Shown here piece by piece: positions 9,312 through 17,306 of a stretch of 64,000 nucleotides of DNA. The stretch comes from Mycobacterium lehmannii (GTDB lineage: Bacteria; Actinomycetota; Actinomycetes; Mycobacteriales; Mycobacteriaceae). The notes beneath the pieces are model-generated. The model did no database searches, was not told the DNA's origin, and was given only the letters and a program-made list of their open reading frames with translations. The DNA is taken from NCBI RefSeq assembly GCF_002245535.1, contig NZ_NKCN01000019.1:1-64000 (forward strand). The letters are read 5' to 3'. Every line of letters begins with the position of its first letter. Position 1 is the first letter of the stretch. A program made the translations under genes and the position numbers.

Positions 9312-10391
9312 TTACCAGTCAATATCAATTAGGTCAGTGGCGTCCTGCGGAGGTGCCCCGACGGGACCGGCCGGGGTTCGCGAAAACCGAGGCGCCGGCG
9401 CGGCCTGGTCTACCCCGTTGGCCTGCACCAACGTTGACCGCGCACGCAAATGGTCGCTGCGCGCTGCCTCGGTCCACGTCAGCACCGGCGTGACGCACGC
9501 GTCGGTACCCGAAAAGATCGCCGTCCACTCGTCGCGGGTCTTGCGCGCAAAGCGCTCAGCGAACAGCCTGTGCATTTCTGGAAACGACTCGCGGTCCATT
9601 TGCGGTGGGAGCTCGTCGGCGCCGAGCCCGAGCCCGGTCAACAGTTGCGCGTAGAACTGCGGTTCGATCGCGCCGACTGCCATGTGCTTACCGTCGGCGG
9701 TCTCGTAGGTGCGGTAGAACGGGGCGCTGCCATCGAGCAGGAACGACTCACGTTCGTCGTCCAGCGCGCCGGTCGACTTCATCGTCCACGCGACCTGCGT
9801 CAGCACGGCCACGCCGTCGACCATCGCCGCGTCGACCACCTGACCCACACCGGAGTGCTCCCGTTCGTACAGCGCGGCCACGATGCCCACCAGCGCGAGC
9901 ATGGAGCCGCCGCCGAAGTCGGCGACCAGGTTCAGCGGCACGACCGGCGGCCGGTCGCGGTATCCGATCGCCGACAGCGCACCGCTCTGCGACAGGTAAT
10001 TGATGTCGTGACCCGCGGTCTGGGCCAGCGGTCCGTGCTGACCCCAACCCGTGATCCTGGCGAAGATCAGCCGAGGGTTGACCGCCGCGCAGTCGTGGGG
10101 TCCGATGCCGAGCCGCTCACACGTCCCGGGGCGAAACGCATCGATGAGGACGTCGGCCTTGGCGACGAGCTTCAGCAGCGTGGCCGGGTCCGCCTTCACA
10201 TCCAGGTCGACGACACGCTTGCCGCGGTGCAACAGGTCGACGTTCTCCGGCGGCATCTGCAGCCCGCCGGGTCGGCGCACGCGCACCACGTCGGCGCCGA
10301 GATCGGCGAGCACCATTCCGGCGTGGGGTCCGGGGCCGATGCCGCCCAGTTCGATGACCTTCACTCCCGCAAGGGGTCCCGCAGTCGCCAT
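9312..10391 (-). CDS. far: CoA-transferase family III, alpha-methylacyl-CoA racemase
   Basis: A 359-residue family III CoA-transferase fold protein. It carries the residues expected of alpha-methylacyl-CoA racemase, which interconverts 2R and 2S methyl-branched acyl-CoAs: histidine in TAGHDINYLSQSGAL and aspartate in NLVADFGGGSMLA. The N-terminus GVKVIELGGIGPGPHAGMVLADLGADVVRV is typical. It corresponds by position to M. tuberculosis Rv0855 (far). The enzyme would prepare methyl-branched or sterol side-chain substrates for beta-oxidation by nearby fad genes. TAGTCT (10399-10404, minus) lies 7 nt before the ATG, so the gene is probably leaderless. Confidence 0.9.
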   Translation of the reverse strand: MATAGPLAGVKVIELGGIGPGPHAGMVLADLGADVVRVRRPGGLQMPPENVDLLHRGKRVVDLDVKADPATLLKLVAKADVLIDAFRPGTCERLGIGPHDCAAVNPRLIFARITGWGQHGPLAQTAGHDINYLSQSGALSAIGYRDRPPVVPLNLVADFGGGSMLALVGIVAALYEREHSGVGQVVDAAMVDGVAVLTQVAWTMKSTGALDDERESFLLDGSAPFYRTYETADGKHMAVGAIEPQFYAQLLTGLGLGADELPPQMDRESFPEMHRLFAERFARKTRDEWTAIFSGTDACVTPVLTWTEAARSDHLRARSTLVQANGVDQAAPAPRFSRTPAGPVGAPPQDATDLIDIDW

Positions 10392-10398
10392 GCGGGGC

Positions 10399-10404
10399 AG
10401 ACTA
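10399..10404 (-). promoter_or_regulatory. -10 element of leaderless promoter for the racemase gene
   Basis: The minus strand reads TAGTCT with 7 nt to the ATG at 10391. It overlaps the stop codon region of the upstream SRPBCC gene. Confidence 0.45.
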
Positions 10405-10845
10405 TCCGCGACTCTTGACCTGACGTACTCGTTTGCGCAGCCCGTCGGTGGCCGTCTCCATCAATCCTCTGGCGCCCTTCTTGATCAGGAAGCCGGGCAG
10501 CGGCACCAGCGGGTCGACCATGAGCTCGAAGTGAACCTTCGTCGTATCGCCGTCAGGGGTGAGCGTGTACCGACCTTGCTGCGCGCGTTGCTGTTTGGAA
10601 CTCTCCAGACTCCAGCTGACGCCGTCGTCGTGGACGGTGTAGTTGAGCACCTGCTCATCGGAGACGCCGACGATCTTGACGACCTGACGTGACTTGCGGG
10701 GGCGGCCCTCGTCGTCGCGTTCGAGGACCTCGACCTTCTGATGCGCTGAGGACCACTCGGTCAGCGACTCGAGGTCGGTCAGAACGTCGAGGATCTCCTG
10801 CGGTGTCGCGTCGATGACGACCTCGCGAGTTTCGGTGACAGCCAT
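10402..10845 (-). CDS. SRPBCC (START-like) family protein, copy 2
   Basis: A 147-residue paralogue of the proteins at 8813 and 10884, with the same START-like fold signature (REVVIDATPQEILDVLTDLESLTEWSSAHQKVEVLERD). Its C-terminus LVPLPGFLIKKGARGLMETATDGLRKRVRQVK is closest to copy 3, so copies 2 and 3 are the more recent duplicates. It ends 11 nt before the racemase start. Ligand and biochemical role are unknown. Confidence 0.85.
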   Translation of the reverse strand: MAVTETREVVIDATPQEILDVLTDLESLTEWSSAHQKVEVLERDDEGRPRKSRQVVKIVGVSDEQVLNYTVHDDGVSWSLESSKQQRAQQGRYTLTPDGDTTKVHFELMVDPLVPLPGFLIKKGARGLMETATDGLRKRVRQVKSRG

Positions 10846-10883
10846 GCCGGTTTCATTGCCAACCCGGCCGGCGTCGAAACCGG

Positions 10884-11324
10884 TCAGCTCCGCTTGAGCT
10901 TGAGGACCTGCTTGCGCAGACCGTCGGTCGCAGCCTCCAGACCGCCCTTCATCGCACGCTTCATCACGAACCCGGGAATCGGCACCGCGGGGTCGACGGT
11001 GATTTCGAAGCGGACCTTCGTCTTGTCGCCGTCGGGTGTGAGCGTGTACGTCGCGCTTTGCGTTTTCAGCTGGCTGGATTCCAGCAGTGTCCAGCCCGCC
11101 GTGTTCTCACCCCACGTGTACTGCACGACCTGCTCGTCGGAGATGCCCATGGTCTTCAACTTCAGCCGTACGCGGCCGGGCCGCCCGTCGGCGTCCCTGT
11201 CGAGAACCTCGGCGCCCTGGTGCTGGGGAGACCAGTCCGGCGCGGACTCGACGTCGGCGATGACGTCGAGAATTTCGGCCGGGCTCGCGTCGATCACGAC
11301 CTCACGGGAATCGCTGGTAGCCAT
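10884..11324 (-). CDS. SRPBCC (START-like) family protein, copy 3
   Basis: A 146-residue member of the same family (REVVIDASPAEILDVIADVESAPDWSPQHQGAEVLDRDADGRPG). The C-terminal VPIPGFVMKRAMKGGLEAATDGLRKQVLKLKRS matches copy 2 closely. TAATCT lies 6 nt before the ATG with no ribosome site, so the mRNA is probably leaderless. It is divergent from the SnoaL-like gene, with only 32 nt between starts, so the two leaderless promoters share this short region. Confidence 0.85.
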   Translation of the reverse strand: MATSDSREVVIDASPAEILDVIADVESAPDWSPQHQGAEVLDRDADGRPGRVRLKLKTMGISDEQVVQYTWGENTAGWTLLESSQLKTQSATYTLTPDGDKTKVRFEITVDPAVPIPGFVMKRAMKGGLEAATDGLRKQVLKLKRS

Positions 11325-11330
11325 GGCGCG

Positions 11331-11349
11331 AGATTAGCCCCGTTACGGT
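11331..11349. promoter_or_regulatory. Back-to-back leaderless promoters, SRPBCC copy 3 and SnoaL-like gene
   Basis: Minus-strand TAATCT (11331-11336) is 6 nt from the ATG at 11324. Plus-strand TACGGT (11344-11349) is 7 nt from the ATG at 11357. Both match TANNNT and both genes lack Shine-Dalgarno sites. Confidence 0.45.
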
Positions 11350-11356
11350 TGACCGC

Positions 11357-11800
11357 ATGGAACTTTGGGAGCTTTGCGCACGGGAACGCATCAGGGACAC
11401 CCTGGCCCAGTACAACTGGTCGGGCGACGCACTGCGTCTGCCCGAACTTGCCGCCGCCTTCTGCGATGACGGTGTCCTCGAGGTGCGGGGCACCGAGCCT
11501 GCGCGGGGCCGTAGCGCGATCGTGGACTATCTGGGCGGTGCCGTCGCGGCGCCGAACGCGGCGGCATCCAAGTCGGACGTCAAGCGCATCGTGCGCCACA
11601 ACGTAACAAACATCCGCTTCACCGAAGTGACGGTCGAAGAGGCGCGGGTCTCCTGTTATTTCACGGTGTTCACCGAGATCGGCCTCGACCACTACGGGCG
11701 CTACCGCGATGTGTTCGCTCCGGTCGGCGACGACTGGTTGATCCGCCACCGATTCGTCTCCACCGACTGGAGCGCACCGAATTCCACGATGGCGCGCTAG
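11357..11800 (+). CDS. SnoaL/NTF2-like fold protein
   Basis: A 147-residue alpha+beta-barrel protein of the SnoaL_4/NTF2-like type. The N-terminal helix (ELCARERIRDTLAQYNWSGDALRLPELAAAFCDDGVLEVRG) and the C-terminal strand with GRYRDVFAPVGDDWLIRHRFVSTDW are family hallmarks. Members act as small hydrolases, isomerases or ligand binders; the substrate here is unknown. A TANNNT -10 (11344-11349) lies 7 nt before the start. Confidence 0.75.
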   Translation: MELWELCARERIRDTLAQYNWSGDALRLPELAAAFCDDGVLEVRGTEPARGRSAIVDYLGGAVAAPNAAASKSDVKRIVRHNVTNIRFTEVTVEEARVSCYFTVFTEIGLDHYGRYRDVFAPVGDDWLIRHRFVSTDWSAPNSTMAR

Positions 11801-11830
11801 CCCGGCGGCGCCACCGCCCCACCGGCGGGG

Positions 11831-11991
11831 CGCGAAATCTGCAACAGGGCTGTAAAAGTTCGCCGATCACGACCCTGCCGCAGAAATCGACGTGCCTAAG
11901 AATTTCAACCCGACGGCACCGCTTTAGCACGCGAAATCTGCGGCGCGGCTGCGTATTCGCGCCGACCACTACCGCGGCGCAGAAATCGACG
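11831..11991. repeat. Two imperfect 62-bp direct repeats in an intergenic region
   Basis: Copy A (11831-11892) and copy B (11930-11991) have the same length, begin with CGCGAAATCTGC and end with GCAGAAATCGACG. Their middles diverge but keep a GGCTG...CGCCGA core. Within copy A, CAGGG and CCCTG can pair. The 37 nt between them include GTGCCTAAG and CTTTAGCAC, an imperfect inverted pair. No coding sequence is seen in 11801-12047. This looks like a dispersed intergenic repeat rather than an insertion sequence. Confidence 0.55.
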
Positions 11992-12047
11992 GGCTCGCCG
12001 CGCGCAAGCAGGGACTGAAACACCGGCTCGGCGGGTATATAGCGCCG

Positions 12048-12236
12048 GTGAGCGATGACAAGAAGGACAATCCCGGCACCGTCGAGACCGACGCCGGGCC
12101 CTCAAACGCCGACGACGACGTGCAGAGCGACCCGGCACGGGGCACCGACGCCACTGACGAGGAAGGCGTCGACTGGTCGGACGAAGGTGGTGCGACACCG
12201 ACCGGCCCGGCCGACACCGGCGACCACACGCAGTGA
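12048..12236 (+). CDS. Small acidic hypothetical protein
   Basis: A 62-residue protein with an Asp/Glu/Gly/Thr-rich, probably disordered sequence (MSDDKKDNPGTVETDAGPSN at the N-terminus; VDWSDEGGATPTGPADTGDH near the C-terminus). The start is a GTG with no ribosome site; a TATATA element lies 6 nt upstream, consistent with a leaderless transcript. It ends one base before the convergent epimerase gene. I do not recognise the family, and a protein this short with low complexity could be a chance frame. Confidence 0.4.
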   Translation: MSDDKKDNPGTVETDAGPSNADDDVQSDPARGTDATDEEGVDWSDEGGATPTGPADTGDHTQ

Positions 12237-12237
12237 C

Positions 12238-13224
12238 TCAGCGCAGCGCGTCGGCCAACTCCGTGAGCGTCTGCGCGGAGGTGTATTTCGGCTCCCAGCC
12301 GAGCTGAGCCTTCGCCTTGCTCGTATCCATGACCACCGATGTGCGGCCGATGTGCAACCACTCCAGCGCCGACGGCACGAACGGCAGCCGGGCGACGACA
12401 CCGGCCGCCGCGGTCACCGTGACCTTGGGCACCGGTATCGGTCGGGCACCCAGTTCGCGGGCGACGTCGGACACCGTGATCAGGCCGTCGCCCGCGATGT
12501 TGTAAGCGCCCGGCGGCGCCGACGTGGTGGTGGCCGCGGCGGCGATGGCGGCCGCGACATCGTCGTGATGCACCAGCTGCAACGGTATGCCGGGATCGGG
12601 CACCGGCACCTTGAGTAGTGGAAGCGCGTCGGACATGCGCTTGACCGGGCGGGGCAGATGCGTCCACGGCATGGCGTCGGCCAGCGCCGGCGCCTTGGGA
12701 CCGGCGACGATGCAGGGCCGCAGCACGTACACCTCCAGCGATGTCCCGCCGACGATGTCGGCGAGCGCCGCTTCGCACTCGGCCTTCTGCGCGGAGTAGT
12801 AGTGCTCGGGTGACCCCCGCGGCGGCACGTCTTCGGTGAGCGGTACCGGGTTGTCGCTGTGATAGCCGTAAGCGGCGACCGACGACGTGTACACCAGCCG
12901 CCGCGTGCGGGCCGCGGCGACCGTCGCCTCGAAGACGTTGCGGGTGCCGGCCAGGTTGATGCGGGCGCTCTCCTCCCGCGAGCCCATGATGATGAACGCG
13001 AGATGGACCACGACGTCGGCGCGTCCGACGAGCGCGTCGACGGCCTCGCGGTCGAGGATGTCGCCCTGGAGATAGGTCGTCTTCGACCAGCCGTGCTCGG
13101 CCGGGTCGAAGGGGCGACGAGCCATTCCGATGATCTCGTCGACGTCCGCGATGCGTTCGAGCGCTTCTACTGCCGATTTGCCGATTTCCCCCGTGGGCCC
13201 TGTGACGGCCACCGTGATTCCCAT
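12238..13224 (-). CDS. NAD-dependent epimerase/dehydratase-like (extended SDR) protein
   Basis: A 328-residue extended short-chain dehydrogenase. The nucleotide-binding motif TGPTGEIG is at residues 8-15. The catalytic tyrosine motif appears as YYSAQKAECE, an altered YxxxK in which the lysine is retained. A SSVAAYG segment supplies the preceding serine region. The substrate is unknown; mycobacterial relatives are annotated as nucleoside-diphosphate-sugar epimerases or hydroxysteroid dehydrogenases without proof. It shares the strand with the downstream flavoprotein gene, 39 nt away, and may be its operon partner. Confidence 0.8.
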   Translation of the reverse strand: MGITVAVTGPTGEIGKSAVEALERIADVDEIIGMARRPFDPAEHGWSKTTYLQGDILDREAVDALVGRADVVVHLAFIIMGSREESARINLAGTRNVFEATVAAARTRRLVYTSSVAAYGYHSDNPVPLTEDVPPRGSPEHYYSAQKAECEAALADIVGGTSLEVYVLRPCIVAGPKAPALADAMPWTHLPRPVKRMSDALPLLKVPVPDPGIPLQLVHHDDVAAAIAAAATTTSAPPGAYNIAGDGLITVSDVARELGARPIPVPKVTVTAAAGVVARLPFVPSALEWLHIGRTSVVMDTSKAKAQLGWEPKYTSAQTLTELADALR

Positions 13225-13263
13225 GCAGGCCGCATTCCCGGTGCGGACCGGTGAGAAACGGGC

Positions 13264-14826
13264 TCAGCGCACATCGGCCAGCGCCTGCTTGGCCGCGTTG
13301 TAGCCGGGGACGAACGTGATGCCTGGGCCGCCGTGGCAACCGGCGCTGCCGAGGTACAGCCCATCGATCGGAATCGGTTGATCGACATAGCCTTTGGGGC
13401 CCGGCCGATTCGGCCCCATCTGGTCGGGGTGGATCAGCCCGTGGCAGTAGTCCCCACCCGGAGCGCCGAACATGGTGCCCATGTGTTTGGGCGTGAACGT
13501 CGTGTGCCGGATGATGAGGCTCTCGAAGTTCGGCGCCAGCCGAGTGATCTTGTCGATCACCCGCCGGCCCATTTCGACCTTCATCTCGCCGTAGCCGTGT
13601 TCGCCCTCTTGGATGGGGAACCACAGCGAGAACGCGGAGGCCGCATGCTTGCCCGGCGGCGCCAGCCCGGGGTCGTTCACCGACGGGATCTGCAACGCGA
13701 TCGCCGGGTCCGCGGGCACGACGCCTCGCCTGGCGTCCTCCCACTGTTGTTGGAGTTCCTCAGGGGTGCTGAAGATTCCGATGTTGGACTGCATGGCGGG
13801 GTCGTTCAGCAGCTCGTAGGGCGGCGCGAACTCCGGAATGCCGTCGAGCGCGAAGTGCATCTGCAGATAGCTGCCCCGGTGGTCCAGCCGTGAGAAGCGG
13901 TCCCGCACATCTGCGGGTACCGCGTTGGGGTCGACGAGGCCGTTGACCGTCAAATCGGGCGCGACGCCGGAGATGACGATCGGGGCCGACAGCGATGTGC
14001 CGTCCTCGAGCCGCACCCCGGTGACCTTGCCGTCGGCGACGGTGACCTCCGCGACTTTGCTTCGCAACCGGAGTTCTCCGCCGTTGGCAGTGAACACCTC
14101 GCACAGATGCGACGTGAGGGCTCCGATGCCGCCTCGCAGCTTCTTGACCAACAACGCGTTCTCGTCGGGCACGGCGAAGCCGTAGGCGAGTGCGGCAGCC
14201 GTGCCCGGTGTGGCCGGCCCCCGGTAGGTGGTGTTGCATGCCAGCAGCGACAGCATGCCGCGCAACGCACCGTTCTTCTCCTTGTCCGGCAGGTAGCGGT
14301 CGAGTACGTCGGTGACCGAACCGAACAGCAGGTCGGTGATCGTCGATCGCTCGAATTCGTTTGTCGCGCAGGCATACATCTCGTCTAGTGACTTCGGGGG
14401 CTGGCCCGCGTCGAACCGGCCCAACGCCCGAGTGGGCGCCTGACACCACGCCATCAACCCGGCCATGCCGTTGACGGCTTCTGCGCCGTGCACCTCGTTG
14501 ATGTGTGTCAGAAGCTTCACCGGGTCGGTGTAGTAGACCAACGGTTCGTCGCCCACGCCTCGCAGCGACACCGACATCACGTCGAGGTCGACTGTGGGCA
14601 GCGAGTCGAGTCCGAGTTCTCGGCTGACCACCGCCGAGGTCGGGATCTGGACCGAGCCGGCGATTTCGAACTTGAAGCCGTCGAACAACTCGACCGTGGA
14701 CGCCATGCCTCCGGCGTAGAGCTTCGCGTCCAGGCAGAGCGTGCGCATACCGGCCTTCTGAAGCACGGTGGCCGCGGTCAATCCGTTGTGTCCCGCACCG
14801 ATGACGATGGCGTCGAAGTCGCTCAT
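13264..14826 (-). CDS. FAD-dependent phytoene desaturase-like oxidoreductase
   Basis: A 520-residue flavoprotein of the CrtI/amine-oxidase superfamily. The ADP-binding motif DAIVIGAGHNGLTAATVLQ starts at residue 4, and the C-terminal FAD motif is seen in GLYLGSAGCHGGPGI near the end. Members desaturate or isomerise polyisoprenoids or other hydrophobic substrates; no other carotenoid gene is nearby, so the substrate is open. Transcription would pass a palindromic operator (14853-14872) just upstream that matches one in front of the adjacent tetR, so control by that TetR protein is likely. Confidence 0.85.
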   Translation of the reverse strand: MSDFDAIVIGAGHNGLTAATVLQKAGMRTLCLDAKLYAGGMASTVELFDGFKFEIAGSVQIPTSAVVSRELGLDSLPTVDLDVMSVSLRGVGDEPLVYYTDPVKLLTHINEVHGAEAVNGMAGLMAWCQAPTRALGRFDAGQPPKSLDEMYACATNEFERSTITDLLFGSVTDVLDRYLPDKEKNGALRGMLSLLACNTTYRGPATPGTAAALAYGFAVPDENALLVKKLRGGIGALTSHLCEVFTANGGELRLRSKVAEVTVADGKVTGVRLEDGTSLSAPIVISGVAPDLTVNGLVDPNAVPADVRDRFSRLDHRGSYLQMHFALDGIPEFAPPYELLNDPAMQSNIGIFSTPEELQQQWEDARRGVVPADPAIALQIPSVNDPGLAPPGKHAASAFSLWFPIQEGEHGYGEMKVEMGRRVIDKITRLAPNFESLIIRHTTFTPKHMGTMFGAPGGDYCHGLIHPDQMGPNRPGPKGYVDQPIPIDGLYLGSAGCHGGPGITFVPGYNAAKQALADVR

Positions 14827-14849
14827 GGGCTGAGGCTGACAGCTGTCCC

Positions 14850-14875
14850 AAGTTTTGTCAATAATGACAAAACGT
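14850..14875. promoter_or_regulatory. TetR operator O1 (core TGTCAATAATGACA)
   Basis: TTTTGTCA and TGACAAAA (14853-14860 and 14865-14872) are perfect inverted repeats around a 4-nt centre. The core 14857-14870 differs by one base from operator O2 at 15498-15511. The site lies between the tetR stop and the start of the flavoprotein gene, in position to block its promoter. Confidence 0.7.
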
Positions 14876-15471
14876 CATCCGGTGATGCCTTCGGCCAGCG
14901 CGCGAAGGGCTTCGCCGGTGAGCCGGGACAGCTCGGGAAGCGAGCGCTCGTCACCGAGCATCCACACCTCCATCGCGCCGAACACCGCGGCGGCAATGCA
15001 CCGGGCGGTGACCGTGATCCGCATCCGCTCGTCGGTCTTGGCGCCGGATGGAAGGGCCTCGGCGAGGTGTTCGGCGATCACCTCGGCGAAGTCGGCCTCC
15101 ACCTGACGCATGTGCCGCACCACCCGCCCGGGTTCGAGCTCCTGCGCGCGCAGCGCGGCGGTTTGCGCAACAGCCCAGTCGTCGTACGGGCGGGCCATGA
15201 TCGCGCTGTGCACCGCATCGACGATCGGCTCCTGGGGATCGCGGGCGGCCAGCGCCGAACGGAACCAGTCCAGTCCGGCGTAGTCGGCAAACAGCAGATC
15301 GTGTTTGGAGGCGAAGTGGCGATAGAAGGTCCGCAAGGACACACCGGCGTCGGCCGCGATCTGTTCGGCCGACGTGTCCTCGACTCCCTGCGCGAGGAAC
15401 CGTACGACCGCCGCTTTCCGCAGCGCTTCGCGGGTGCGCTCGCTGCGCGCGGTCTGGGCCGGACGGGGCAT
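14875..15471 (-). CDS. TetR-family transcriptional regulator
   Basis: A 198-residue regulator with an N-terminal helix-turn-helix of TetR type (LRKAAVVRFLAQGVEDTSAEQIAADAGVSLRTFYRHFASKHDLLFAD, about residues 16-62) and a ligand-binding all-helical C-terminal domain. Two nearly identical palindromes flank the gene: O1 before the flavoprotein gene and O2 before its own start and the divergent DUF2834 gene. TACTTT lies 6 nt before the ATG, so the mRNA is probably leaderless. O2 is centred about 33 nt upstream of the start codon, covering the -35 region, so autorepression is expected. The inducer is unknown. Confidence 0.9.
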   Translation of the reverse strand: MPRPAQTARSERTREALRKAAVVRFLAQGVEDTSAEQIAADAGVSLRTFYRHFASKHDLLFADYAGLDWFRSALAARDPQEPIVDAVHSAIMARPYDDWAVAQTAALRAQELEPGRVVRHMRQVEADFAEVIAEHLAEALPSGAKTDERMRITVTARCIAAAVFGAMEVWMLGDERSLPELSRLTGEALRALAEGITG

Positions 15472-15491
15472 GTGCTGAAAGTACCCGAAAC

Positions 15492-15517
15492 AAGTTATGT
15501 CAATATTGACAAAACTT
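15492..15517. promoter_or_regulatory. TetR operator O2 (core TGTCAATATTGACA)
   Basis: The 14-bp core at 15498-15511 is a perfect palindrome. The surrounding 26 bp (AAGTTATGTCAAT / ATTGACAAAACTT) is symmetric with one mismatched pair. It sits between divergent tetR and the DUF2834 gene and shares its sequence with O1. Confidence 0.75.
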
Positions 15518-15542
15518 CGCCTTGGGGTGAGAAACTCCGATC

Positions 15543-16037
15543 ATGGTTTCGTTGATCATTCACCTTGTCCTCGGGTTCGCGACGCTGGCCGTCATCGTCA
15601 AGGCGAATCCTGCGATCTTCGCGCGCTACGCCTCTGGTCCGCGCGTCACGAAGCTCGAGTTGTTTTACTACGTCGCCGGAATTGCCTCGGTCATCCTCGG
15701 CTACTACTTCAACAACCAGTTCGTGGCCGAGTACGCGCCGGCGGGTGGGCTGCACAACTTCGTATGGGGTCCGGGCAGCTGGTCGGAGTTCATCGCGCTC
15801 GGCTACGACAACCCGGCCGCCAGTTCCGCCAGCCAGGACTACACGATCATGAGCTTGCTGTTGTTCCCCGCGTGGTTGCTCGTCGACGGCCGCAGGCGCG
15901 ACGTCAAACACGCCTGGCTGTACCTGGGCTTCATCCTGTTCGCCAGTTCGGCATTCGCCTGGGCGTTCTATCTCGCGACGATCGAGCGGCAGCACCGGCA
16001 TCAGTCGATCGCCGCGGAGGTCACGTCACCGGCCTGA
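15543..16037 (+). CDS. DUF2834-like integral membrane protein
   Basis: A 164-residue protein with four predicted membrane helices: residues about 2-19, 36-58 (LFYYVAGIASVILGYYFNN), 96-112 (TIMSLLLFPAWLLVDG) and 121-142 (WLYLGFILFASSAFAWAFYL). The arrangement resembles DUF2834 proteins of unknown function. Its start is 31 nt beyond the core of operator O2, so it is likely a target of the divergent TetR. No ribosome site is clear. Confidence 0.6.
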   Translation: MVSLIIHLVLGFATLAVIVKANPAIFARYASGPRVTKLELFYYVAGIASVILGYYFNNQFVAEYAPAGGLHNFVWGPGSWSEFIALGYDNPAASSASQDYTIMSLLLFPAWLLVDGRRRDVKHAWLYLGFILFASSAFAWAFYLATIERQHRHQSIAAEVTSPA

Positions 16038-16050
16038 CAACGCCCGGTCG

Positions 16051-16056
16051 TACAGT
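16051..16056 (+). promoter_or_regulatory. -10 element of leaderless promoter, NTF2-like gene
   Basis: TACAGT followed by 6 nt and the ATG at 16063. Confidence 0.45.
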
Positions 16057-16062
16057 GCGTTC

Positions 16063-16521
16063 ATGACCACCGACGCGCTGCGCAAACGCCGACTCGAGGT
16101 GATCCGTGTGCACATGGACACCGAGGTCACCAAGGAGTTCGACGCCACCCTCGCGACGTTCAAGAACGAGTCCGGGGGACGGCCTCACTACGAGATCATG
16201 GCCACCGGCCAAGTCTTCGACGGCGACGACGAGGTCATGGCCTACTACCGGAGCACGCGCACCGCGTTCCCCGATCAGCGCCACGACAACGTCCGGTTCC
16301 ACGTCGCCGATGACGCCGTGATCGTCGAATTCGACTTGCTGGGAACGAATCTGGGCGAGTTCTACGGACTGCCGCCGACAGGTAGGGCCTTCCGCGTACC
16401 GGTGGCCGCGGTGTTCTTCTTCGAGGACGACCGCATCGTCAACGAGCGGATCTACTTCGACTCCGCGAGCCTCGTGACACAGATCGGCCGCACCGAGTTG
16501 CTCACCGGAGCCGCCCCATGA
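16063..16521 (+). CDS. NTF2-like/SnoaL (ester cyclase-type) protein
   Basis: A 152-residue SnoaL-like polyketide-cyclase fold protein. LGEFYGLPPTGRAFRVPVAAVFFFEDDRIVNERIYFD (about residues 101-137) is the recognisable family segment. The enzyme activity is unknown. A TANNNT hexamer 6 nt before the ATG suggests a leaderless transcript. The stop codon overlaps the start of the next gene (ATGA), so the metallo-hydrolase is translationally coupled. Confidence 0.75.
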   Translation: MTTDALRKRRLEVIRVHMDTEVTKEFDATLATFKNESGGRPHYEIMATGQVFDGDDEVMAYYRSTRTAFPDQRHDNVRFHVADDAVIVEFDLLGTNLGEFYGLPPTGRAFRVPVAAVFFFEDDRIVNERIYFDSASLVTQIGRTELLTGAAP

Positions 16522-17306
16522 AGGTTCACCATCTCAACTGCGGATCGATGCATCCGTGGGGCGTCCCCGTCCTGGTCTGCCATGTGCTTCTCGTTGAGAC
16601 CGACAACGGGCTGGTGCTCGTCGACAGTGGATACGGGTTGGCCGACTGTGCGGAGCCGGCGCGGCGCACCGGCCTCACCCGCCGCTTCTTCCGGCCGTTC
16701 TTCGACCCCGACGAGACCGCCGTGCGGCAGGTCGAACGGTTGGGCTTTCGCCGCGAAGACGTCCGCCACATCGTGGTCACGCATTTCGACATCGACCACA
16801 TCGGCGGAATCTCCGACTTCCCTCACGCCGAAATCCACTGCACCGCCGCGGAAGTGCTCGGGGCAATGCACCCGCCGACTCGGGGTGAACGCTTCCGGTT
16901 CCGATCGGCCCAGTGGGAGCACGGTCCCAAGATCGTCGAGCACACTCCCACCGGCGAGAGATGGCGCGGGTTCGCCGCGGCCAAGGAGCTGACCGAAGTC
17001 TCGCCGGGCATCGTGCTGATGTCGTTGCCCGGCCACACCCGCGGGCATGCCTGCGTGGCCGTCGACGCGGGCCATCGCTGGCTTCTGCACTGTGGGGACG
17101 CCTTCTACCATCCCGACACCATCGGCGGCCCGCCGCGGATCCCACCGGCGCTCGGCGCGTTCGAGAAGGTTGCCGCGTTCGATCGTAAACAGGTGCGCGA
17201 CAACCACGCTCGACTCGCCGAGTTGTACCGACGCGGCGAACCCGATCTGCTTTTGCTGTGCTCACATGATCCGGGGCTGCTGCAGTACGCGAAGGAGACC
17301 GCGTAA
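16518..17306 (+). CDS. Metallo-beta-lactamase-fold hydrolase
   Basis: A 262-residue MBL-fold protein with the metal-binding motif THFDIDHIGG (H89, D91, D93, H94). Further ligands are probable in GHTRGHACV and HCGDAFYH, and a C-terminal CSHDP provides the last histidine. The family hydrolyses lactones, thioesters or glutathione conjugates; the substrate is not predictable. It overlaps the NTF2-like gene by 4 nt and converges with the SDR gene that ends at the next base. Confidence 0.8.
   Translation: MKVHHLNCGSMHPWGVPVLVCHVLLVETDNGLVLVDSGYGLADCAEPARRTGLTRRFFRPFFDPDETAVRQVERLGFRREDVRHIVVTHFDIDHIGGISDFPHAEIHCTAAEVLGAMHPPTRGERFRFRSAQWEHGPKIVEHTPTGERWRGFAAAKELTEVSPGIVLMSLPGHTRGHACVAVDAGHRWLLHCGDAFYHPDTIGGPPRIPPALGAFEKVAAFDRKQVRDNHARLAELYRRGEPDLLLLCSHDPGLLQYAKETA

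Noticed and set aside
11969..13744. A 591-codon minus-strand frame across the epimerase and flavoprotein genes
   Set aside because: It is an out-of-frame shadow of the two verified genes and reads as Arg/Gly/Ala-rich low-complexity sequence.
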